Made by a program: the position numbers and the translations under genes. The notes beneath the pieces were generated by a model. It had not been told where the DNA came from, searched no databases, and saw only the letters and a list, made by a program, of their open reading frames with translations. From contig JAATVT010000038.1 in assembly GCA_014523685.1 (NCBI GenBank), forward strand, positions 1 through 15,123: a stretch of 15,123 nt of DNA, written 5' to 3'. Positions 1 to 5,554 of the stretch are shown here, in pieces; the stretch's first letter is position 1; each line of letters starts with the position of its first letter. Source of the stretch: Nitrososphaerales archaeon TH5893. Lineage in GTDB: Archaea > Thermoproteota > Nitrososphaeria > Nitrososphaerales > Nitrososphaeraceae.

Positions 1-2
1 AG

Positions 3-125
3 CTGGATTCACAGCCATTGAGGAAGAAAGGAGAAAAGATGAGGAACCAAATGAGCGATCTAATTAAGGTAATGCTAGCTCAGCAGGAAAAAGAAAAATC
101 ATATAAACCCGGGATCTATTCGTGA
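3..125 (+). CDS. Possible C-terminal end of a gene entering from the left
   Basis: The third forward frame is open from the window edge to a TGA at 123-125, giving 40 codons. The peptide is charged, rich in Lys and Gln, and ends in a basic tail (KSYKPGIYS). I do not recognise it. The first forward frame stops at 19-21. The second is open only to a TAA at 65-67 and would give an acidic tail instead, so the frame is not settled. No minus-strand frame is open across the stretch. It could also be chance. Confidence 0.25.
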   Translation: MDSQPLRKKGEKMRNQMSDLIKVMLAQQEKEKSYKPGIYS

Positions 126-466
126 CAATACATTATCCATTATAGCAAATTTTGTGTTTTTCTCCTGTTCCAAGTGTTAGCCGTGTCTAATATGTTATTA
201 ATATCTTTTTTCCTTTTACTAAGGTCATCCCATAGTTGCTTTTTTCTCTTTTATCTTCAGTCTCACCTTTATATCTATGCATCAAATGACTGAATAGATA
301 TTTCTTATTCGTCCACTCTGGTGGACGGCAATTAAAATGGTAAAGGAATTCTTTTACATGTTAATCTTTTATGAGAGAGATGGTAAGTAATAGGGTAGGA
401 AAGAGTTAACATTGTCATCTATTTCATACAACCTTATTATAAAATAGAATATATTATGTATAAATC
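126..466. other. AT-rich intergenic region with a hairpin and a possible decayed minus-strand small ORF
   Basis: No confident gene. A perfect 6-base inverted repeat (GTCCAC/GTGGAC, 4-base loop) lies at 311-326. On the minus strand an ATG at 280-282 opens a 31-codon frame that stops at 187-189. A one-base shift in the A6 run near 210-215 would continue it to a stop at 140-142 and give about 47 residues (start MHRYKGETEDKREK). This could be a decayed small gene, a homopolymer sequencing error, or chance. Confidence 0.3.
434..445 (+). promoter_or_regulatory. TATA box of the CHRD-protein gene
   Basis: TTATTATAAAAT is centred about 27 bases before the ATG at 467. This is archaeal spacing for transcription that starts at or next to the start codon (leaderless mRNA). 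No Shine-Dalgarno-like sequence lies before the ATG. Confidence 0.55.
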
Positions 467-997
467 ATGAAAACAACCAAAATTTTGACTACTGTAGTCG
501 TAATTCTCGGAATTGTTTCAGTTTTATCCATGGGAGCAACTGCAATAATTACAAATACACCCAAAGCATTTGCAACCACCGAACAATTTGCAGCCATGCT
601 ATCAGGCGATAAGGAAGTTCCACCTGTGGACACCCAAGCAACTGGCGTGGTAGGGTTTACTCAGCCTCACTTGAACAATATGTCATATGGCCTTCGGGTT
701 GCTAACATTGAAGGCGTGACAGCAGGACATATTCATCAAGGCAAAGAAGGACAGAATGGACCTGTAATCGTAACGCTGTTTAAGGCTGACAACGAAACAG
801 GAACAGGGCCACTAAATGGGCGACTAGCGGGAGGAATTATAGCCATGAATATGCTGGAAGGTCCTATGGCAGGCAAGACTCTAGAAGGTGATTTGGCTAA
901 AGCCATACAAAATGGGGAAGCGTACGTTAATGTTCATACCACAGAAAATCCAGATGGTGCAATTCGTGGACAGATAACTCCAGGCGGAACACAATAG
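467..997 (+). CDS. Exported CHRD-domain protein
   Basis: A 176-residue secreted protein with a single CHRD domain (named from chordin). Residues 1-36 form a signal peptide: a basic start (MKTTK), a hydrophobic core at about 8-28, and a likely cut after AFA. The domain fills about 39-172 and shows the family signatures: FAAMLSGDKEVPPV at the start, GHIHQG with His88 and His90, NGPV, YVNVHT at 153-158, and a closing GAIRGQI. CHRD proteins occur in many soil bacteria and archaea as exported proteins of uncertain role. Copper or other metal binding by the conserved His residues is only a possibility. The gene has its own promoter and is followed 93 bases later by another exported protein gene with its own TATA box, so they are neighbours rather than an obvious operon. 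The ATG start is supported by the signal peptide and TATA spacing. Confidence 0.9.
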   Translation: MKTTKILTTVVVILGIVSVLSMGATAIITNTPKAFATTEQFAAMLSGDKEVPPVDTQATGVVGFTQPHLNNMSYGLRVANIEGVTAGHIHQGKEGQNGPVIVTLFKADNETGTGPLNGRLAGGIIAMNMLEGPMAGKTLEGDLAKAIQNGEAYVNVHTTENPDGAIRGQITPGGTQ

Positions 998-1057
998 CAG
1001 GGGAAATAGCCTCGATAATAATCCAACCCACCCTTTTCTTAAATTTGGGAGAAGTAT

Positions 1058-1066
1058 GATATATTA
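1058..1066 (+). promoter_or_regulatory. TATA box of the cupredoxin-like gene
   Basis: GATATATTA is centred about 28 bases before the ATG at 1091, so the gene is probably transcribed separately from its upstream neighbour, with little or no leader. Confidence 0.5.
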
Positions 1067-1090
1067 GTTAGAATAATCGATATCAAAAAT

Positions 1091-1591
1091 ATGAACAATA
1101 TTTTCAACTCAGGACTAATAGTCATATTATCAGCCCATTTTGCATTGATGGTGGCTTCCATCCCATATAACGAATTTGCTTTGGTAGAAAGTAATATTGG
1201 GAATTCTAAAGATATAGTTTATGTAAGTGCATCCCCTTCTTCAGATAATACTACTGGAGAGTCGTCAGGGGGATCAGGTATAGAATCTTCCACTGTTGTA
1301 TCACTCATAACCATTTCTAAAGGGCCTCAAGGCAATATAGTCATTAATCCACCAACAACAACAATTAAGACAGGAGGGGAGATACTCATATTTAACAACG
1401 ATACTGCGGTACATACAATAAAAAGTGGTATGGGACCAAGTGACCCAGTAGCAGGAAGATTGTTTGGTGCAGGACCAATTCAACCTAAGGGCTACATAGA
1501 ATACGTGGCATCTAATCTTCAACCAGGCACGTATCCTTTTTACTCTACCCATGATCCGTCGATAAAAGGTGAGTTAGTGGTAACCAATTAG
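1091..1591 (+). CDS. Exported cupredoxin-like protein lacking the type 1 copper ligands
   Basis: A 166-residue protein with an N-terminal export signal or anchor (about 5-30), a Ser/Thr/Gly-rich linker (about 45-70) and a plastocyanin-like beta domain (about 70-165). The domain keeps the fold signatures: IVINPPTTTIKTGGEILIFN, VHTIKSG with His108, and LQPGTYPF before the last loop. In copper-binding relatives that loop reads roughly Cys-x-x-His-Pro-x-Met. Here it is YSTHDPSIKG (151-160): Ser152 stands where Cys belongs, the His is displaced, and Ile158 replaces Met. Only the first His ligand remains, so a blue copper site is not expected. The open frame and intact fold motifs argue against a pseudogene. 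A structural or binding role at the cell surface is my inference. Confidence 0.85.
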   Translation: MNNIFNSGLIVILSAHFALMVASIPYNEFALVESNIGNSKDIVYVSASPSSDNTTGESSGGSGIESSTVVSLITISKGPQGNIVINPPTTTIKTGGEILIFNNDTAVHTIKSGMGPSDPVAGRLFGAGPIQPKGYIEYVASNLQPGTYPFYSTHDPSIKGELVVTN

Positions 1592-1762
1592 CAAAGTCAA
1601 TCAATTTTGGTTTAACCGGCTGACTTGACCTAACTTGTTTATTTGCGATAAAGAACTGAACAATATTTATTATTCACGCTTCATTATTTACAATTCATCA
1701 AAGTAAAATAGTATCATGTTTGTATACTATAATAAAGGAATTGGGGGGATGAAGCAATAGCA

Positions 1763-2224
1763 TCAGCCCATATTTTTCTTATTCATGCTTTTTATTATTA
1801 TAATTTTCTGTATCCTAAATGTTAGGTATATCGATAGCCCTATTATTATTACTTGAAGAGCTTTACTGATCATATCCAACTTCCCTACGTAATACTCCAC
1901 CCCCACGATTGGAACACCAACTGTTCTGGATGCTATATATGTTGCAATCAAAATGACGGAAACTCCGGCTACCACTACATAAGGAGTTTTACTTCTTAGC
2001 TTTGCTCCAAGTATCCAAGCAAATAATCCTATATAAGTAACACCAGAGCCTATGAATAGAGTTATTTCAACTTGTTTTTCCTGTGTTTCACCATCAATAC
2101 CCACCTCTTGAAATTCTAGCAAGTCGCTATATTCCTGTGATGCAACAATAAAATAAACTATTGCTGTTGTTAACATAAATGCCAACAAGACGTACATCAT
2201 AATAATATTTCTAGACATCCTCAA
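1763..2224 (-). CDS. Four-helix membrane protein of unknown function
   Basis: A 153-residue hydrophobic protein. Membrane segments are predicted by eye at about 7-28, 53-71, 79-97 and 118-140. A polar, acidic loop (about 30-50) lies between the first two, and a conserved-looking loop with GVPIVGVEYYVGKLD lies before the last. The tail is basic (MNKKN), consistent with an inside location. I do not recognise the family. The gene is convergent with the cupredoxin-like gene and divergent from the small exported protein gene. Two starts are possible: ATG at 2224, or the ATG two codons later at 2218. The TATA-like element at 2241-2250 fits 2218 slightly better. Confidence 0.7.
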   Translation of the reverse strand: MRMSRNIIMMYVLLAFMLTTAIVYFIVASQEYSDLLEFQEVGIDGETQEKQVEITLFIGSGVTYIGLFAWILGAKLRSKTPYVVVAGVSVILIATYIASRTVGVPIVGVEYYVGKLDMISKALQVIIIGLSIYLTFRIQKIIIIKSMNKKNMG

Positions 2225-2240
2225 AACAATATTTCTACAT

Positions 2241-2250
2241 CTTATTTAAG
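2241..2250 (-). promoter_or_regulatory. TATA-like element of the four-helix membrane protein gene
   Basis: CTTATTTAAG, nearly self-complementary, is centred about 27 bases upstream of the second in-frame ATG (2218) on the minus strand. Confidence 0.4.
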
Positions 2251-2294
2251 CAATAGAAGAATATAGTTCTTGGATGAACTAACTCTATTACTGT

Positions 2295-2305
2295 ATTATT
2301 TTTAT
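2295..2305 (+). promoter_or_regulatory. TATA-like element that decides the start at 2330
   Basis: The T/A-rich stretch ATTATTTTTAT is centred about 30 bases before the ATG at 2330 and lies downstream of the earlier in-frame start at 2270. It therefore supports the later start. Confidence 0.4.
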
Positions 2306-2329
2306 TGTACGCTTTTTGATGACGCTTGT

Positions 2330-2710
2330 ATGAAAACTGAGAATACAAGTATTTTACTTGCGGCCTTGCTAACAATAGCTTTATCAGGCTTAATGATAGC
2401 AACAGGCTTAGTTATATCCACAGCTACAGCACAGTCAAATACTACAGAAACGAATGCAACCTCGAATACTAGTTCATCGTCTGACGATCCTATCGTCATG
2501 CAAACAGACGCAGCTATAGGTGCTATAAAGAATGGAAAGACTGATGAAGGAAGAAAACATCTTTTGGAAGCAGAGAAGCTAATGGAAGGGAGACCATCTA
2601 TAGCTGACTCAGAAAAACGCATAGAGGCAGCAATTAAAGCATTGAATGATGGAGATTCTAATGTGTCTATCGGTCAGGCTGAAGAAGCTAAGAAGTCACT
2701 GGTCGCTTAA
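2330..2710 (+). CDS. Small exported helical protein, SmbP-like in layout
   Basis: About 126 residues from the preferred start, MKTENTSILL. An earlier in-frame ATG at 2270 would add 20 residues that spoil the signal peptide. The N-terminus is a clear signal peptide with cleavage near ATAQ|SN, followed by an Asn/Thr/Ser-rich linker (NTTETNATSNTSSSS). The mature part is two helical segments of related layout, AAIGAIKNGKTDEGRKHLLEA and IEAAIKALNDGDSNVSIGQA, which recalls the repeated helices of the small metal-binding protein SmbP. Unlike SmbP it carries almost no His in these helices, so metal binding cannot be claimed. The gene stands alone with its own promoter, and its role is unknown. Confidence 0.7.
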   Translation: MKTENTSILLAALLTIALSGLMIATGLVISTATAQSNTTETNATSNTSSSSDDPIVMQTDAAIGAIKNGKTDEGRKHLLEAEKLMEGRPSIADSEKRIEAAIKALNDGDSNVSIGQAEEAKKSLVA

Positions 2711-2886
2711 TTAATTCGGATAACGATTAAAGTTCTCCTCTATATTTTTAATTCTAGTAGAACTCAGCGAACAGGATTTTTCCCCTAAAGATATTTGTAT
2801 GATTTGATTTTTTTTATGTATTTTGACGCAATAAATGTATTATTATAATTTCACTTCCATTATAGTAGAACTTAGTTCTTGTATAT

Positions 2887-2896
2887 ATTATATATT
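2887..2896 (+). promoter_or_regulatory. TATA box of the two-helix membrane protein gene
   Basis: ATTATATATT, within a longer TA-rich run (2882-2896), is centred about 32 bases before the ATG at 2924. The transcript probably has little or no leader. Confidence 0.5.
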
Positions 2897-2923
2897 TGGA
2901 AATCTATATTTAATTAATGGTCA

Positions 2924-3757
2924 ATGGGATATTATCAAAACAATTTAAGTGATAGGGATGATGATTTGGAGTCCCCTGTAATGGCAACCAAGTATGCCCA
3001 TAGAGCATCGATCCTTGTTTACACTCTGTCAAAAAATTTTGTCTTTATTATTGGCGTAATATCTGCGTTAACTGTCATAGCTATATTGGATGTACTAAAC
3101 GTAGTAGGATATATGAAAGTCATACCAGATGTGGTATTTGATTCTATGATAGTCACATTTTCTGTAATTCTACTTATTGTTATATTATATTTACTAAATA
3201 CTTTATTGAAGACAAAAAAAGTTTTTAGCTCTTGGGCAGATACCTTCGAAAGAAATTCTATAAAAACAGGTATGAATATTGCTATGATCAATAAGTCTAA
3301 AGAAGAAGCCATCGATGCTGTTGCTGAAACTGTTGCTCAAATAGGTGAACCATTGAGAAATTATATTTCATTAAAAGAGAACATTAAAAATTTTCTCGAT
3401 GTTAAGATCAAGAACAATAACGATGACATATTTTTTGACGTTTTAATAGATCAGGATCACATAAAGAATGACTTGAGCGACGCTAGCACCGACAATAGTA
3501 TTAATCTTAAGCGATCGTTACTAGAATATGGCGCTGTGGTAATTAGTGTCATAGAAGGGACTGTAGATAATAAGGATGTTCGTTCCTTTTACAATTCTCT
3601 TTCAAAATATGTATCCATAACAAAAAATAAGGTTGGTTTAGCATTAATCATAGGAGACAGCATATCTGAAGACGCCGGTAATATCGCTAGGCAACTTGAA
3701 AATAATAAAATTAACTATATTGTATTAATAGAAAAACCTCTCACTATGATACAATGA
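2924..3757 (+). CDS. Two-helix membrane protein with a cytosolic C-terminal domain, function unknown
   Basis: A 277-residue protein. A short charged N-terminus (about 1-25) is followed by two membrane segments at about 35-60 and 70-93. A soluble domain of about 180 residues follows. Its first part is helical and charged (KSKEEAIDAVAETVAQIGEP). Its second part alternates strands and helices: FFDVLIDQDH, YGAVVISVIEG, VGLALIIGDS, NKINYIVLIEK. That alpha/beta pattern is loosely like nuclease-fold or Rossmann-like domains, but I see no catalytic motif and assign no function. With both termini on the same side, the large domain is probably cytosolic. The gene is convergent with the winged-helix gene downstream, with only about 40 bases between the stops. 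Confidence 0.7.
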   Translation: MGYYQNNLSDRDDDLESPVMATKYAHRASILVYTLSKNFVFIIGVISALTVIAILDVLNVVGYMKVIPDVVFDSMIVTFSVILLIVILYLLNTLLKTKKVFSSWADTFERNSIKTGMNIAMINKSKEEAIDAVAETVAQIGEPLRNYISLKENIKNFLDVKIKNNNDDIFFDVLIDQDHIKNDLSDASTDNSINLKRSLLEYGAVVISVIEGTVDNKDVRSFYNSLSKYVSITKNKVGLALIIGDSISEDAGNIARQLENNKINYIVLIEKPLTMIQ

Positions 3758-3800
3758 GAATATAGAATTTATTGGCATTGCAGCCTCTTCCGTTATTGAT

Positions 3801-4103
3801 TCATATATCAGTTGACCTCACAAAATCAAGAAAGTCTTTAACCCATTTCGAGTATACTTCTAGTCCTTTACTTGTTATCTGGTAGAATGTTGAATTACTG
3901 GAGGTCGTTATGGAATAAATGAACCCACTTGTTTCGAGTTTGGCCATAATAGATGAGACTCTATCTTGACGTTGCTGTTTTATCCCGGGTATCTTGGTTA
4001 TGATGTGATATTTGCTAACAGGAGTATGCAGGGAATTTATACATAGATACTCGAGAATAGAAAGCATTGTATACTCTGTAGAAAACCGCCTTTTCCCAGC
4101 CAA
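3801..4103 (-). CDS. Winged-helix transcriptional regulator (PadR/ArnR-like archaeal type)
   Basis: A 100-residue protein that is essentially one winged-helix domain. TEYTMLSILEYL gives the first helix, VSKYHIITKIPGIKQQ the second, RVSSIMAKLETSGFI the recognition helix, and ITTSSNSTFYQITSKG the wing. A last helix (LEVYSKWVKDFLDFV) could mediate dimerisation. The start is a TTG at 4101-4103. The frame closes seven codons upstream at a TAA and contains no ATG before the first helix, so TTG is needed for a complete domain. The gene is convergent with the two-helix membrane protein gene. A TATA-like element (4119-4128) and an inverted repeat (4129-4151) lie just upstream and suggest autoregulation. 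The target genes and the signal are unknown. Confidence 0.75.
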   Translation of the reverse strand: MAGKRRFSTEYTMLSILEYLCINSLHTPVSKYHIITKIPGIKQQRQDRVSSIMAKLETSGFIYSITTSSNSTFYQITSKGLEVYSKWVKDFLDFVRSTDI

Positions 4104-4118
4104 TTTGATGTCACGAAG

Positions 4119-4128
4119 AGTTTATTCC
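4119..4128 (-). promoter_or_regulatory. TATA-like element of the winged-helix gene
   Basis: On the minus strand this reads GGAATAAACT, centred about 21-22 bases before the TTG start. That is slightly short of the spacing seen for other genes here. It directly abuts the inverted repeat at 4129-4151. Confidence 0.35.
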
Positions 4129-4151
4129 AATACCCTATGTAATCGGGTATT
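4129..4151. promoter_or_regulatory. Inverted repeat, candidate operator of the winged-helix gene
   Basis: There are perfect 7-base arms AATACCC (4129-4135) and GGGTATT (4145-4151) separated by 9 bases. The repeat sits at the outer edge of the TATA-like element, where the archaeal BRE would be. A dimeric regulator bound there could block TFB/TBP access, which makes negative autoregulation plausible. Confidence 0.4.
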
Positions 4152-4302
4152 AATTCATTCGCTTAAATTGGACTGCAGAACAAGAGTAAATGTTTAGGGC
4201 CTTTGAGGCCGCATAGATTAAATCCAAGTTTTTAATGGCAGTACTAAAGTATACTAGCGATTGTAAGAATGCCCTCATACGCTTAGGGATGTACTTACAA
4301 AC
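4152..4302. other. Short intergenic stretch with a small hairpin
   Basis: Nothing coding is apparent. A GGCCT/AGGCC hairpin with a 3-base loop lies at 4198-4210. It is not followed by a T run. Confidence 0.3.
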
Positions 4303-4839
4303 ATGATGGTTGAAAAGATAGATGAGTATATGATCGGTGAAGATCGGTATAATGGTTCTCTCGTATAACCCGGATAGTTCTAACCCAAAACTTCAATTGT
4401 CAATTTATAACGGAAGGCGGTAAGGCACTTGCTTCCCATCTAATAGAAGACATCAAAATATTGGGAAGAGAATACATTGCAGATTTAAACAGTAATCGTT
4501 ATAGTTCAGATTTTGAAACTCCCATATATATAGACGGGTCCAATCCAGAATTTACAAGAACATTAAGGCAAACCCTAGTCCTAATACGGATCCCTATCCA
4601 AAACACAAGAACGTCACAAGGATAGAAGAGTTAAGGGATTTTGGTCAAGTTGTTCCTATTAACTTCGGCCTTATGGGAATTACCATGTTATCACATTTTT
4701 ATCACATTTGCAGCATATATGACCAGAAGGAGTCTTAGCAATTGATCCAGAGAAACATTCTAGACTTCTTAACCAGGTCGCGATTGCAGAACATAGGAAC
4801 CATCATTTAGAAAAGTCACCCACTATTAGTTTTGACTAG
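4303..4839 (+). pseudogene. Gene broken by several frameshifts, family not recognised
   Basis: No single frame is long, but five consecutive segments join into one coherent protein of about 178 residues. They are 4303-4365 (MMVEKIDEYMIGEDRYNG...), 4367 to about 4412 (NPDSSNPKLQLSIYNG), about 4413-4578 (GGKALASHLIEDIKILGREY...), about 4583-4729 (NTDPYPKHKNVTRIEELRDF...) and 4729-4839 (GVLAIDPEKHSRLLNQVAIA..., TAG at 4837-4839). The frames run 1, 2, 3, 2, 1, so at least four indels are needed, and each switch falls where the open frame ends. The composition is protein-like throughout: helices with spaced hydrophobics, and FGQVVPINFGLMGI in the fourth part. I do not recognise the family. Neighbouring genes of similar length are intact, so true decay is more likely than poor sequence. 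The last segment carries one copy of the 22-base repeat found again at 5242-5263. Confidence 0.6.
4739..4760. repeat. 22-base direct repeat, copy 1 (inside the pseudogene)
   Basis: The 22 bases beginning CAATTGATCC and ending AAACATTC are identical to 5242-5263. They encode the AIDPEKHS part of the broken gene. The flanks on both sides do not match. Confidence 0.85.
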
Positions 4840-4956
4840 CTTGATTCTTTGAGGTTATGTTTACTAAATTATGAATTTGTTAGTTAGTTCCAAGGTTATC
4901 ATGATGATAACACCTACAACTAAGTGGGTACTCATTTATCGAGTCTCATAGATATG
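4840..4956. other. Intergenic stretch with a 17-base palindrome
   Basis: No gene is seen. At 4895-4911 the arms GTTATCAT and ATGATAAC flank a single central G, giving a perfect odd palindrome. It lies about 50-60 bases upstream of the TATA-like element at 4956-4967 and could be a regulator site for the transcript proposed at 4980. Confidence 0.35.
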
Positions 4957-4967
4957 TTATATATAAT
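4956..4967 (+). promoter_or_regulatory. TATA box before the candidate structured RNA
   Basis: GTTATATATAAT is a strong archaeal TATA-like sequence with no start codon or ORF at the expected distance. Spacing predicts a transcript start at about 4980-4990, which is where the outer stem of the structure begins. Confidence 0.4.
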
Positions 4968-4979
4968 CAATCATAGCAG

Positions 4980-5095
4980 CAATAGAGGAATCAAATGACA
5001 GGGGAAGGCAGCCCCCCGGGTATGCTTTTGTCTCCCTTTGGAAACTTATCACATACGTCTATCCTCTATTGTTATTACAATAGTATTTTTTATTT
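4980..5095 (+). ncRNA. Candidate structured RNA with terminator-like end, class unknown
   Basis: A GC-rich patch (about 5000-5020) stands out in AT-rich surroundings. A perfect 10-base outer stem pairs 4980-4989 (CAATAGAGGA) with 5062-5071 (TCCTCTATTG). Inside are a GGGG/CCCC hairpin (5001-5004 with 5012-5015) and a GTATG/CATAC pairing (5020-5024 with 5052-5056). The 3' arm of the outer stem can pair instead with 5077-5083, making a 7-base hairpin (CTATTGT/ACAATAG, loop TATT) followed by T6 at 5086-5091. A TATA box lies upstream. No ORF of note overlaps it. It does not look like tRNA, 5S rRNA or a C/D box RNA to me. The pairing was done by eye and no energy was computed. Confidence 0.35.
5066..5095 (+). 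terminator. Hairpin plus T-run, terminator-like
   Basis: A perfect 7-base stem (5066-5072 with 5077-5083) with a 4-base loop is followed by T6 and further T/A-rich sequence to 5095. Archaeal termination depends mainly on the T tract; the hairpin is an extra feature here. Confidence 0.45.
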
Positions 5096-5235
5096 AAGCG
5101 ATATAGGAACAGAGTTCTCGTTGGTAGGAACTTAATTCTTCACTTATCATGCATTCCCGATTGCATCCTTAATTTCCCTAAATAATTGTGTTATAAGGCA
5201 GCTGCAACAGTTGCCTATCTTATTATCTTATTATC
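5096..5235. other. Intergenic stretch with a second strong hairpin and a short tandem repeat
   Basis: Positions 5196-5204 (AGGCAGCTG) pair with 5208-5216 (CAGTTGCCT) around a CAA loop: nine pairs, one of them G-U. On the plus strand it is followed by a short tandem repeat of an 8-base T-rich unit (CTTATTAT, about 5218-5240). It could end a plus-strand transcript, or lie in the 3' region of the minus-strand ORF that ends at 5236. No gene is seen. Confidence 0.35.
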
Positions 5236-5499
5236 TTATTTCAATTGATCCAGAGAAACATTCAAACGGTTGTTTATCCAAATCCGATTAGATTGTAATG
5301 GATCTTTTTTGAATTCTGTAGCAGAGAGTTCTTCCTTCTCTAGAATAACTTCAATTCCTAATGGAACGAGAGATTGCTTGGAAGATATAAGCCACGATTT
5401 GCACCTGCCGAACCAAAAAGGGAAAGGTTGTATACTAATAAGGATATCAAAATGGCATATTCTTTGCAACCAAGGACTAGATAACGAGGTGTACTTCAA
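5236..5499 (-). CDS. DUF2703-like thiol/metal protein, possibly decayed
   Basis: An 87-residue frame. The C-terminal half resembles DUF2703 proteins, small thioredoxin-like proteins often found near mercury or arsenic genes: a Cys motif, then LGIEVILEKEELSATEFKKD, then SNRIWINNR. The Cys motif reads RCKSW, so the second Cys of the usual Cys-x-x-Cys is Trp, and the predicted N-terminus (MKYTSLSSPWLQRICHF) does not look like the family. Either the true start is further in, near DILISIQPFPFW, or the gene is a relic. It lies 55 bases downstream of the HMA gene on the same strand, which fits a small metal-handling pair. The last codons overlap copy 2 of the 22-base repeat, so the C-terminus may be a replaced tail. 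Family assignment is from pattern memory only. Confidence 0.4.
   Translation of the reverse strand: MKYTSLSSPWLQRICHFDILISIQPFPFWFGRCKSWLISSKQSLVPLGIEVILEKEELSATEFKKDPLQSNRIWINNRLNVSLDQLK
5242..5263. repeat. 22-base direct repeat, copy 2
   Basis: Identical to 4739-4760 and in the same orientation, 503 bases further on. Here it overlaps the 3' end of the minus-strand DUF2703-like ORF. The plus-strand reading again gives SIDPEKHS before the similarity stops. Confidence 0.85.
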
Positions 5500-5554
5500 T
5501 CAAGTATAATGTAGCTAGATGAATGAATATAAACCCGGTGATGCACCACCAATA

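Noticed and set aside
2270..2329. N-terminal extension of the small exported protein (start at 2270)
   Set aside because: The extra 20 residues precede a good signal peptide, and the TATA-like element lies inside this stretch, so the ATG at 2330 is preferred.
4012..4197. Plus-strand frame of 61 codons across the start of the winged-helix gene
   Set aside because: It is antisense to a clear winged-helix domain and its promoter, and the composition is not protein-like.
4198..4210. GGCCT/AGGCC hairpin considered as part of a tRNA
   Set aside because: No acceptor stem, anticodon arm or T-loop consensus can be built around it.
5270..5509. Plus-strand open frame of 79 codons
   Set aside because: It is antisense to the DUF2703-like frame. 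Its peptide has no domain-like pattern, whereas the minus-strand reading shows family-like segments.
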